A DNA stretch of 8,487 bases from Bacteroides sp. CAG:709 (GTDB lineage: Bacteria; Bacteroidota; Bacteroidia; Bacteroidales; UBA932). The stretch is taken from NCBI GenBank assembly GCA_000434935.1, contig FR882200.1, positions 32,394-40,880 of the forward strand. Direction: 5' to 3'. Position numbers and translations under genes: made by a program. This document shows, piece by piece, positions 1 through 7,146 of this stretch (the first letter of the stretch is position 1; every line of letters starts with the position of its first letter). The notes below the pieces were generated by a model, which saw only the letters and a list, made by a program, of their open reading frames with translations, did not search any database and was not told the DNA's origin.

Positions 1-3000
1 CAGCCGATAAGCTACAGCGGCGGCTCGGTCATTTCCGTGAACGGCTATCCGCTGATGAAAATCATACAGGAGACCACCAGGGTGATGCCGATTCTTCCTG
101 ACACTACAATGGTCTGGGTATCAGTGACTTTCATGATATTGGGAATAATGCTCTACCTGCATTTCAACCGCAGCCGCAAGGTATTGCGATTGGCAGTCGT
201 GGCATTGACATTGATATTTCTGGCATTTTACCTTTTCGGATACGGGATGCAGGGGTCGTCTTTCCTCTTCTCGCCTACGATTTACGCGGACGGGCCGATG
301 CTTTATTCCCTCGGTGCCGTATTGATCATAAACCTCTGGCTGATATTGCTTTTCTTCTCGACCTACATGGTAAGGAGAGACATTCTGGAATATGTCTTCG
401 AGAAAAACACCAGGCACAGGGCCTCATTCATGATAGGCGCCACTGTCGCGTTCTGCATACTGCTGCTGGTCTACATAACGTTATCTTTCCGCAGCCTCAT
501 ACTCAACTCGAACATTGGACTGGAGCTCTATAAAATCACACAGCTTGGACGATACACATTGTATATATATGTATCGTACCTGACTCTCATATCGGTGATT
601 CCGATGGGGCTGCAGATGATCCGCGTGCCGGTCCACAGGCTCACGGGATTGAAATACAACATGGCATCCAGATTCGGACGTACTGCATTTTCGGTTTTCT
701 GCGCCGTATATTTCATGAGCATGTTCTCGATTCTGGGGCGTGAAAAGGAGTTCAGCCGCGAGGAAATATGGATGAACCGCCTGTCAATAGACAGGGACCT
801 CGGGCTGGAGCTGCAGCTGCGAGGCATCGAAAAGGTCATAGAAGCCGACAATTCCATACCGGAAGTCATCTTCACGACCAGGAACTACAGGGTGATATTG
901 AACAGAATCACAGAGACTTACATGAGCCGCATATCGAAGGATTATGATGTAAGCCTCTACATCTACAAGGACAAGACCTCTGATCCTCAGATGCTGAAAT
1001 TCATTGACGAGAGAATCCTGAACGGAAAGCCGATTGCTTCCGATTCCAGATTCCGGTACAGCCGGAACATGAACGGAAGGGCGCAATATGCAGGCATGTT
1101 CGTGTACTATACTCCTGACAAGGGTTCAGTGAGAATGCTGCTCGGCATAAATTCCAAGGCAGACCGTGAAGAACGTGGATACTCTTTCATATTGGATTCA
1201 GGGACACCGGGTTCCGTGACGATACCGCCGCTGTATTCGTATGCCAAATACATTGACGGAAAACTGGTCAGCTATAAGGGAGACTACCCGTACCCGACGA
1301 TATTGTCAGGACAGTTCAAGGAGGACGGTCGTGACCCTGACCACAACAGGATAGCGTCAGGTTCATACGTCCATTTCTTCAACCATGTTTCGCCGGAAGA
1401 AGTGGTGATATTGTCCCGTCCGAGAATCAGCATATTGCAATACATATTGTCGGCGAGCATCGTCTGCCTGCTGACGTATTTCTGGATCAGCCTCTGCTGC
1501 CTGCGAAGGAAAAGGCGCGGCGATTTCGAGAAGAACTATTACAAATCCAGAGTGAACACGGTGCTTTTCCTGTCCATGCTCATGACATTGGTCACGATGA
1601 GCGTCATCATGGTGTTCTTCGTCTACAAGCGCAATGATGCCAACGTAATGAGGCTCATGAGCAGCAAAATCTCTACTATCCAGTCACTTATGGAGAACAA
1701 GACGAGGGCGCTGCATTCATACAGGGATATGCCGGCGAACGAGGTGTCAGCCATTATCGACAATATCGGAGACTACACCAGGTCGGACATAACGTTGTAC
1801 AGTCCGGGCGGCAAAGTGTTCAACACCACGTCGCCTGAGATTTTCGAAAACATGATTATCGGTTCCAGGACCAATGATGAGGCGTACCGGAACATCATGT
1901 ATAACAACAAGAGATACTACATCCACAAGGAGAGTCTCGGCGGCAAGAGTTTCTACACCATGTACGCGCCCATTTTCAATGATGAGGGCAAGGTCATGGC
2001 AATCTTGAGCGCACCATATACTGATTCCGGACTTTCGTTCAAGACAGATGCGATATTCCACTCCGTATTCGTGATGACGGTGTTCTTCATATTACTGATT
2101 ATCACCAGGTTCTTCACGACAAGAGTGGTAGACAAGATGTTCCGCCCGATTATTGACATGGGACGCAAGATGGTATACGCCAGGACTGCGGGATTGGAAT
2201 ACATCATTTACGATAAGGAGGATGAGATTTCCGGACTTGTGAGGGCATACAACCTGATGGTACATGACCTTTCCGAGTCCAGCAAACAGGTGGCGCAGGT
2301 AGAGAGGGAGAGGGCCTGGAGCGAGATGGCGCGTCAGGTGGCGCATGAAATCAAGAACCCGCTTACGCCAATGAAGTTGCAGATACAGAGGCTGATACGC
2401 CTGAAGAGCAAGAACGACCCGAGCTGGGAGACAAAGTTCGACGACATATCCAGGCTGGTGCTCGACAGCATCGAGGTCTTGACCGATACGGCCAATGAAT
2501 TCTCGACTTTCGCAAAACTCTATACCGAGGAGATGGTGCCTATCGACCTGGACCGCATGGCGTCCGACCAGATTTCAATGTTCGACGACAAGGACAATAT
2601 CACTTTCCAGTATTTCGGACTGAAGGACGCGCTGGTAATGGGGCCTAAGCCGCAGCTGATCCGCGTGTTCGTGAACCTGCTGACCAATGCCGTGCAGGCT
2701 ATCGAGAACCAACAGACGGAGGACATGGAGGCCGGGCGCGAGCCGAAGCATGGACAGATAATCCTTTCTGTCAGAAATAGTTCCAAGGAAGGGTTCTATG
2801 ATATCGTGGTGGAGGACAACGGTCCCGGCATCAAAGATGAGAACCGAAACAGGCTGTTCACGCCGAATTTCACCACGAAGAGCAGCGGAACGGGACTGGG
2901 TCTTGCCATTTGCCGCAATATCCTGGAGCGCTGCGGCGGAGAGATTTCGTACAGCCGGTCGTTCTCCATCCAGGGGGCCTGCTTCACGATACGATTCCCG

Positions 3001-3021
3001 AAGAATATCGCGAAATCATAA
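1..3021 (+). CDS. NtrY-like membrane sensor histidine kinase, 5' partial
   Basis: Sensor kinase of a two-component system. It autophosphorylates on a histidine and passes the phosphate to the response regulator that starts 27 nt downstream. The reading frame is open from base 1, so the true start lies upstream. The first bases encode a non-membrane stretch, then six likely membrane helices (nt about 109-165, 181-246, 304-366, 421-495, 553-615, 676-735). A roughly 230-residue extracytoplasmic region follows, then two helices (1429-1500, 1558-1627), a second roughly 145-residue Cache/PAS-like region, and a last helice at 2062-2112. Next come a HAMP-like linker, the DHp helix with the H-box HEIKNPLTP (His codon 2344-2346), and a HATPase_c domain with N-box NLLTNAVQA (2674-2700), G1 DNGPGI (2815-2832), an F-box PNFTTK and G2 SSGTGLGLA (2881-2907). 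All key catalytic residues are present. The combination HEIKNPLTPMK, HAMP and an NtrX-like partner gives the NtrY assignment. The ligand is unknown. Confidence 0.93.
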   Translation, partial: QPISYSGGSVISVNGYPLMKIIQETTRVMPILPDTTMVWVSVTFMILGIMLYLHFNRSRKVLRLAVVALTLIFLAFYLFGYGMQGSSFLFSPTIYADGPMLYSLGAVLIINLWLILLFFSTYMVRRDILEYVFEKNTRHRASFMIGATVAFCILLLVYITLSFRSLILNSNIGLELYKITQLGRYTLYIYVSYLTLISVIPMGLQMIRVPVHRLTGLKYNMASRFGRTAFSVFCAVYFMSMFSILGREKEFSREEIWMNRLSIDRDLGLELQLRGIEKVIEADNSIPEVIFTTRNYRVILNRITETYMSRISKDYDVSLYIYKDKTSDPQMLKFIDERILNGKPIASDSRFRYSRNMNGRAQYAGMFVYYTPDKGSVRMLLGINSKADREERGYSFILDSGTPGSVTIPPLYSYAKYIDGKLVSYKGDYPYPTILSGQFKEDGRDPDHNRIASGSYVHFFNHVSPEEVVILSRPRISILQYILSASIVCLLTYFWISLCCLRRKRRGDFEKNYYKSRVNTVLFLSMLMTLVTMSVIMVFFVYKRNDANVMRLMSSKISTIQSLMENKTRALHSYRDMPANEVSAIIDNIGDYTRSDITLYSPGGKVFNTTSPEIFENMIIGSRTNDEAYRNIMYNNKRYYIHKESLGGKSFYTMYAPIFNDEGKVMAILSAPYTDSGLSFKTDAIFHSVFVMTVFFILLIITRFFTTRVVDKMFRPIIDMGRKMVYARTAGLEYIIYDKEDEISGLVRAYNLMVHDLSESSKQVAQVERERAWSEMARQVAHEIKNPLTPMKLQIQRLIRLKSKNDPSWETKFDDISRLVLDSIEVLTDTANEFSTFAKLYTEEMVPIDLDRMASDQISMFDDKDNITFQYFGLKDALVMGPKPQLIRVFVNLLTNAVQAIENQQTEDMEAGREPKHGQIILSVRNSSKEGFYDIVVEDNGPGIKDENRNRLFTPNFTTKSSGTGLGLAICRNILERCGGEISYSRSFSIQGACFTIRFPKNIAKS

Positions 3022-3048
3022 TAAAATACGAATAAAATTAGTAGTGAG

Positions 3049-4203
3049 ATGAAAATATTGATTGTTGATGACGAAAGAGCTATCAGGAACTCATTGAGCG
3101 AGATCCTGTCAGATGAAGGATATAATGTGGAAGTGGCTGAAGATGGTCCTACGGCCATCGAGATGGCGGAGAAGGAACGCTATGACGTGATTTTCTGCGA
3201 CATCAAGATGCCCAACATGGAGGGTACGAAAGTACTGGAAAAGCTCCGCAAGGACGGCATTGACTCCGCCATCATCATGATTTCCGGCCACGGCGACATT
3301 GAAACGGCCGTAGAATGCATAAAGAAAGGCGCTTTCGATTTCATCCAGAAGCCGCTGGACCTCAACCGGATACTGATCACCATCAAGAACGCGACGGAGC
3401 GCACGCAGATCATCACCGAAAACACCAATCTGAAGAAGAAAGTGTTCGGGCAACAGATGATAGGCGAATCCGCACCGATAAAACATCTGAAGGAGATGAT
3501 AGAGAAAGTGGCGCCGACTGATGCCCGTGTATTGATTACAGGACCTAATGGTTCCGGTAAGGAGCTGGTAGCCAGGAGTCTGCATCAGCAGAGCAACCGC
3601 AGCGCCATGCCTTACATCGAGGTCAACTGCGCGGCCATCCCGTCAGAACTCATCGAAAGTGAGCTTTTCGGACATGAAAAGGGTGCATTCACATCTGCAA
3701 TCAAACAGCATAAAGGAAAATTCGAACAGGCCGACGGCGGTACATTGTTCCTGGATGAAATAGGCGACATGAGCCTTGCAGCCCAGGCGAAAGTGCTGCG
3801 CGTATTGCAGGAAAAGAAACTTTCACGTGTCGGCAGCGACAAGGATATCATCGTGGATGTCAGGGTTCTGGCTGCCACGAACAAGGATTTGAAAGCGGAA
3901 ATCGAGAAGGGCACATTCAGGGAGGACCTTTATCACAGATTGAGCGTAATCGTCCTCCACGTGCCGTCACTGGACGAAAGACGTGACGATATTCCGCTGC
4001 TGGTCAAGTACTTCAACGACCAGGTGAGCACAGAATCCGGTATGCCTAAGAAGGATTTTTCTCCGGAAGCCATCAAGATGCTCCAGGAAAAAAGCTGGAC
4101 GGGAAACATCCGTGAACTGCGCAACGTAGTCGAGCGCCTGCTGATCCTGGGCAGCAACCCGGTATCCCCGCAGGACATCCGCGACTATGTGAATATCGGG
4201 TAA
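3049..4203 (+). CDS. NtrX-like sigma-54 AAA+ response regulator lacking an HTH domain
   Basis: Response regulator of 384 residues, partner of the preceding kinase gene. The receiver domain (about 1-120) has the acidic pair D7/D8, the phospho-acceptor D51 (CDIKMP), S79 and K101. The AAA+ sigma-54 activator domain (about 138-380) has Walker A GPNGSGKE (165-172), Walker B LFLDE (D236, E237), an arginine-finger region FREDLYHRL and sensor II GNIRELRNVVERL. The loop that contacts sigma-54, normally GAFTGA, reads GAFTSA (212-217). The protein ends about 20 residues after sensor II, so the Fis-type DNA-binding domain found in classical NtrC/NtrX is missing. No frameshift is needed to explain this: the stop is clean and the next 345 nt encode no HTH. 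From memory, short HTH-less homologues with this same loop are common in Bacteroidetes, so this is probably a family trait rather than a truncation. It likely acts with RpoN, perhaps from solution or by forming oligomers; that part is inference. Confidence 0.94.
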   Translation: MKILIVDDERAIRNSLSEILSDEGYNVEVAEDGPTAIEMAEKERYDVIFCDIKMPNMEGTKVLEKLRKDGIDSAIIMISGHGDIETAVECIKKGAFDFIQKPLDLNRILITIKNATERTQIITENTNLKKKVFGQQMIGESAPIKHLKEMIEKVAPTDARVLITGPNGSGKELVARSLHQQSNRSAMPYIEVNCAAIPSELIESELFGHEKGAFTSAIKQHKGKFEQADGGTLFLDEIGDMSLAAQAKVLRVLQEKKLSRVGSDKDIIVDVRVLAATNKDLKAEIEKGTFREDLYHRLSVIVLHVPSLDERRDDIPLLVKYFNDQVSTESGMPKKDFSPEAIKMLQEKSWTGNIRELRNVVERLLILGSNPVSPQDIRDYVNIG

Positions 4204-4337
4204 AACGCTCCTCCATTTTTGTCATGCTACTCTTTTGAGGACGTGGATTCGAAACAAACGCAGGAATCGCACAGGCCCCGAGGGGTGGTCATCCACGCAG
4301 CTGGCGGGACGCGGCCACACTCCGTTTCGGGAGACAT

Positions 4338-4441
4338 TGATATTCAACTAGTTACAAAATAAAGCGTGGAAACGTAGCCAAAAATAGGCCGCATTTCCAC
4401 GCTACTATTAAAATGATACCTGATTATCAATAGGTTACAAA
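4338..4441. repeat. Imperfect 21-bp direct repeat flanking the inner hairpin
   Basis: The 21-bp segments at 4338-4358 and 4421-4441 match at 16 positions in the same orientation, ending in the shared octamer GTTACAAA (4351-4358 and 4434-4441). They flank the inner hairpin and sit inside the 18-bp inverted repeat. Both are AT-rich, so some of the similarity could be chance. Confidence 0.5.
4363..4403 (-). terminator. Inner hairpin, possible terminator for the hydrolase gene
   Basis: AGCGTGGAAA (4363-4372) pairs perfectly with TTTCCACGCT (4394-4403). After a mismatch, an upper stem forms with G4374-C4392, a wobble T4375-G4391, and GCC/GGC (4377-4379 with 4387-4389) around an A-rich loop. Read on the - strand, the hairpin is followed by the T-rich tract TTATTTTGTAAC, as in an intrinsic terminator. 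On the + strand no T-run follows. It lies about 145 nt beyond the hydrolase stop codon, which is rather far, so the terminator role is tentative even though the stem is clear. Confidence 0.4.
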
Positions 4442-4548
4442 TCCAGCCGTGGCCGCGTCCCGCCAGGTAGCCCTCGCTAGCAGAAGTCCATCAGACAGCT
4501 GTGTCCCGCTTTCAGAATTTTTACCAAGTTTTTTTAAGGATTACTTAA

Positions 4549-5871
4549 TCAATTTTGCGATAAGCGGAGATGTAGCCAGGTTATCATTTCGGTGAGAACA
4601 TCCGGGGAGAAGGTTTCTTCGATTTCTTTGTACTCTGACACTTCACCGGTCCGGCAGTGCTGGAACAGATGGTTCAGCCCGATTTCGGCCTTGACGACAT
4701 TGACCGAAGATTCATCAGCAAAAGTATAGCCTCCGGAAAGGCCTTGGCGAAGAAGTGACAGGTTGCGATCGCAGTCTACCTGGGTATCCTTGGTGCCATT
4801 GAGAGCCATTACCGGACATTTGACCGAGCCTAAGATATCCGACACATTCATTCCCAAGAAATATTTCATGTAAGGAGTTTTCAATGAAGTACTTAGCATG
4901 AATGCATTCTGCTTGAGCCCGGCAGGGAGACAGTAGTTGTCAGGAGACGGTAACGACATATCATTGACAACAGCCGCGTAGGCGTCAGCAAGAAATCTGC
5001 AATAGTTGTTGGTTTCGGATTCAGGCATCCCGGTCATCTGGAGCGCTCGACGGTTCTGGTCCAGAAGCGTTTCGGAACCGGAGGCCACCATGCCTGCAAG
5101 GCTAATCACGAAATCAGCCTTGCCTTCCGCAGCCAACATCAGCGCAATGCTTCCGCCTTCACTGTGTCCGAGAACTCCGACATGGTCAAACTTCTCGCGC
5201 AGAAGACCGATCCCGGCAAGAGCATCATTCTTCAAGTCCTCCGTGGTACAGGAAACGACATCGCCTGTGGACTCACCGAATCCCCTGTCATCATATCTCA
5301 ATGTCGCAATCCCGGCCTTGGCAAACGCATCGGCAATCACTGCAAACGGCTTATGACCGAACATTTCCTCGTCGCGATTCTGCTGCCCGCTTCCGGTAAC
5401 CATGAGGAGCACAGGAGTCTGGCGGGAACAGTTCTCCGGCATTGTCAATGTCCCTTTCAGAACAGCATCACCATTGGAAAATGAAACATCGGCATTGACA
5501 TAGGCAAATGGCCCGACAGGGGTCTGGGGACGCCTCAGAACCGGGGCTCCCGGGACCAACGGCAAAGTAAATGACATTCCATTCTGAGTAAATGTCCCGG
5601 TGATGAGTTTACCTGTCCAAAGTCCTTTGTATGAAGCATTTATGGACGGCACTTCCAACTCAATGGAACCAAATGCGGAGCGTTTTACCGATACCGGAAT
5701 CTGCTTCGCGCCCTGGTCTGGCACATCGAGAGTGGCGGTGCTGTCGCCAATGTGAAAAACTAGCGAAAGCGTCGTGCCGGAAACGTCCAACCTGCCGCTC
5801 CAAGTCCCCGTCTGCGCCAATGACGCCGTCGCGATAAAGGTCAATGTCAATGCTGCAAATATTCTTTTCAT
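4549..5871 (-). CDS. Secreted alpha/beta hydrolase (S33/EstD-like esterase or peptidase)
   Basis: Predicted periplasmic or envelope serine hydrolase of 440 residues. The chosen start gives a classic signal peptide (MKRIFAALTLTFIATASLAQ, cleavage likely after A19). Longer starts at 5958 or 5910 would bury it behind a 13-29 residue leader and collide with the divergent promoter region. A beta-rich N-terminal domain (about 21-110) precedes the hydrolase fold. The fold shows an oxyanion-type GSGQQNRDE motif (from G160), YDDRGFGES (193-201), and the nucleophile elbow GHSEGG with S237. The likely acid is D362 (NGTKDTQ) and the likely catalytic base H401 (GLNHLFQ), completing a Ser-Asp-His triad. 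This two-part layout matches the EstD-like family widespread in Bacteroidetes, whose members cleave esters or act as aminopeptidases. The natural substrate cannot be told from sequence. It is monocistronic here and divergent from the lipoprotein gene. Confidence 0.9.
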   Translation of the reverse strand: MKRIFAALTLTFIATASLAQTGTWSGRLDVSGTTLSLVFHIGDSTATLDVPDQGAKQIPVSVKRSAFGSIELEVPSINASYKGLWTGKLITGTFTQNGMSFTLPLVPGAPVLRRPQTPVGPFAYVNADVSFSNGDAVLKGTLTMPENCSRQTPVLLMVTGSGQQNRDEEMFGHKPFAVIADAFAKAGIATLRYDDRGFGESTGDVVSCTTEDLKNDALAGIGLLREKFDHVGVLGHSEGGSIALMLAAEGKADFVISLAGMVASGSETLLDQNRRALQMTGMPESETNNYCRFLADAYAAVVNDMSLPSPDNYCLPAGLKQNAFMLSTSLKTPYMKYFLGMNVSDILGSVKCPVMALNGTKDTQVDCDRNLSLLRQGLSGGYTFADESSVNVVKAEIGLNHLFQHCRTGEVSEYKEIEETFSPDVLTEMITWLHLRLSQN

Positions 5872-5889
5872 TTTTCGAGCGATTTCCCG

Positions 5890-5923
5890 TAAATATAGGA
5901 TTATTCTCATCAACGACAGCAAA
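5890..5923 (-). promoter_or_regulatory. Candidate promoter for the hydrolase gene
   Basis: On the - strand, TATATTTA (+ strand 5890-5897) matches the Bacteroidetes -7 consensus TAnnTTTG at all but the last base. TTTG (+ strand 5920-5923) lies 22 nt upstream as a -33 element, slightly wide of the usual spacing. The -7 box ends about 19 nt before the ATG at 5871. This supports the shorter start, because transcripts from here would not include the upstream ATG codons. Confidence 0.4.
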
Positions 5924-5930
5924 ATAATGT

Positions 5931-5938
5931 TACATTTG
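5931..5938 (+). promoter_or_regulatory. Candidate -7 element for the lipoprotein gene
   Basis: TACATTTG is an exact match to the Bacteroidetes -7 consensus TAnnTTTG. No good -33 TTTG is present at the expected distance upstream. Transcription would begin roughly at 5944-5946, leaving a short leader before the ATG at 5959. This argues against the in-frame GTG at 5938, which overlaps the box itself, as the start codon. Confidence 0.45.
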
Positions 5939-5958
5939 TGCCCAAACACGAAAGACAC

Positions 5959-7146
5959 ATGGGCAATAAGGTTCTGATTATGATGTTGTTGGCGTTTCTT
6001 GGATTCGCGTCATGCGGAAAAGAGGACGGCAGTGAACGGATTCCGGACAAGGAGCCGCCGGTCGGCATTGACTTTCCGGAGGATGACGGGGCTAAGCGGC
6101 TGCCGGCAGACGGGGCACTCGCGCTGCGCGAATTGTTGACGGCAGTGGACCCTGCAAAGACATTGACTCCGGGAGAAACGAAGATTACGGAGAAGCAGTT
6201 TGCCGAGATCAAGCAATTCATTGACAACAACTTGAAAGCGGGCAGCAAGATTCAGACATACGACAATATTTTCAATTGGATCGTGAAGAATGTCAGATAC
6301 GGCAGCGGAAATGAGACCATTTATCTCGACCCTTATGACGTGTTCATCCATAAGGTCTGCGTCTGTCAGGGTTATGCCAACCTGTTCAAGATAATGTGCC
6401 AGAGCCAGGATATTCCGGCAATGTGCGTGAACGGTTGGCTCGTCGGGGTCGGCGGCCATGCCTGGAACTACGCATATGTGGACAAAGAGTGGCACGTCAG
6501 CGACCCGACAAACGGCATTGACCACAAAATGGATGATACCGGGAAATATCGCGATGTGCTCCAGCCTGTCAGGGTGGATTTCAATCTCTTCGAGGACGGG
6601 AAGTTCGCGTATAATTTCGAGGAGGGCAGGCTCAATGTTGCAGAGGTGAAGGACTCCGGACTCGATTATGTGCTGGTGCCGTTCAGCATCAACGGCTTCA
6701 GAATCACGTCTTTCTGCCCTGTCAAAAAGGTCAACGGGTCATATGACAAGCTGTATCTGGGCAGCAATGTGGAGAGTGTCGGAGAGAACACGGTTTATCT
6801 GGGCAGCAACTTCAGTACCCTCCGCGAAATCAATGTCGATCCCGCCAACAAGTTCCTGACTGCATACAAGAATGTGTTATACAATACAGGTAACGATGCG
6901 CCGCACTTTATCCCGCCCGCGATAACCAGACTGGAACTCAAGCCGGTCAAGGTAATAGAAAAGAATTTCATCTGCCGCCTGAAAAACGTGGAGGAGATAG
7001 TTTTCGCGGAAGGGACAGAGAGAATCGAGGCTTATGCCGTGGAGAAGTGCTTGAATCTCAGGAAGGTGCATGTTCCGTCCACCGTGACGTACATGGACAA
7101 GGATGCAATATACGACTGCGGGGACAAAGTGGAAATCGTACGCTAG
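5959..7146 (+). CDS. Lipoprotein with transglutaminase-like core and BspA-type LRR tail
   Basis: Predicted 395-residue lipoprotein. The signal peptide ends in a lipobox-like FASC, with C19 as the lipidated residue. The following acidic GKEDGSE resembles the Bacteroidetes surface-export signal, so the protein may face outward. A transglutaminase-like (papain-fold) core spans about 101-190: the nucleophile C136 in VCQGYA, H167 in GGHAWN and D182 in VSDPTNG form a complete Cys-His-Asp triad. Such domains can crosslink proteins, hydrolyse amides or act as proteases. From about 247 to the end, spaced leucine/valine-rich segments (for example LREINVDPANKFL, VEEIVFAEGTERIEAYAV, LRKVHVPSTVTYM) resemble LRR_5/BspA repeats, usually adhesion or protein-binding units. 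The ATG at 5959 is preferred over the GTG at 5938 because the latter lies in the promoter box and adds charge before the signal peptide. The stop codon overlaps the convergent lptB. Substrate unknown. Confidence 0.88.
   Translation: MGNKVLIMMLLAFLGFASCGKEDGSERIPDKEPPVGIDFPEDDGAKRLPADGALALRELLTAVDPAKTLTPGETKITEKQFAEIKQFIDNNLKAGSKIQTYDNIFNWIVKNVRYGSGNETIYLDPYDVFIHKVCVCQGYANLFKIMCQSQDIPAMCVNGWLVGVGGHAWNYAYVDKEWHVSDPTNGIDHKMDDTGKYRDVLQPVRVDFNLFEDGKFAYNFEEGRLNVAEVKDSGLDYVLVPFSINGFRITSFCPVKKVNGSYDKLYLGSNVESVGENTVYLGSNFSTLREINVDPANKFLTAYKNVLYNTGNDAPHFIPPAITRLELKPVKVIEKNFICRLKNVEEIVFAEGTERIEAYAVEKCLNLRKVHVPSTVTYMDKDAIYDCGDKVEIVR

Larger units (their letters stand above)
4301..4466. repeat. 18-bp perfect inverted repeat bounding a 166-bp palindromic element
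   Basis: The left arm CTGGCGGGACGCGGCCAC (4301-4318) is the exact reverse complement of the right arm at 4449-4466. The arms are GC-rich and separated by 130 nt that contain another hairpin (4363-4403). Pairing stops sharply at both ends of the arms. The flanks read GCAG on the left and GTAG on the right, which at best is an imperfect 4-bp target duplication. Part of the arm recurs once more as GTCCCGC at 4503-4509. Possible explanations are a MITE- or REP-like mobile repeat, a structured RNA, or an elaborate terminator. The sequence alone does not decide between them. Confidence 0.75.
4204..4548. other. Gene-free convergent intergenic region
   Basis: This is the 345-nt gap between two converging genes (the regulator on +, the hydrolase on -). 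I see no credible coding frame, tRNA or rRNA. It holds GC-rich patches (about 4270-4335 and 4445-4510), which flank a more AT-rich centre. Its inverted and direct repeats are listed separately. Two T-runs on the + strand (4518-4522 and 4529-4535) have no clear stem immediately upstream. Transcription from both sides must end somewhere in here, so some of the structure may serve as a bidirectional terminator. Confidence 0.7.

Noticed and set aside
37..39. GTG at 37 as the start of the kinase gene
   Set aside because: The frame is open to base 1 with sensible protein sequence before it and no ribosome-binding site, so the gene is simply cut by the window edge.
121..4178. Many antisense and out-of-frame ORFs of 60-170 codons under the kinase and regulator
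   Set aside because: They are fully covered by genes with complete family motifs and show no domains or plausible start context of their own.
4301..4466. CRISPR array or integron attC site
   Set aside because: There is only one inverted pair and one imperfect direct pair, with no regular repeat-spacer pattern, no cas genes and no integrase.
4518..4535. T-runs as an intrinsic terminator on the + strand
   Set aside because: There is no convincing stem directly upstream of either T-run, so I did not call a terminator.
5872..5958. Longer N-terminus for the hydrolase (ATG at 5958 or 5910)
   Set aside because: It would place up to 29 residues before an otherwise perfect signal peptide and would cover the candidate promoter.
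5938..5958. GTG start at 5938 for the lipoprotein
   Set aside because: The codon overlaps the TAnnTTTG box and adds a charged leader (PKHERH) before the signal peptide; ATG 5959 fits better.
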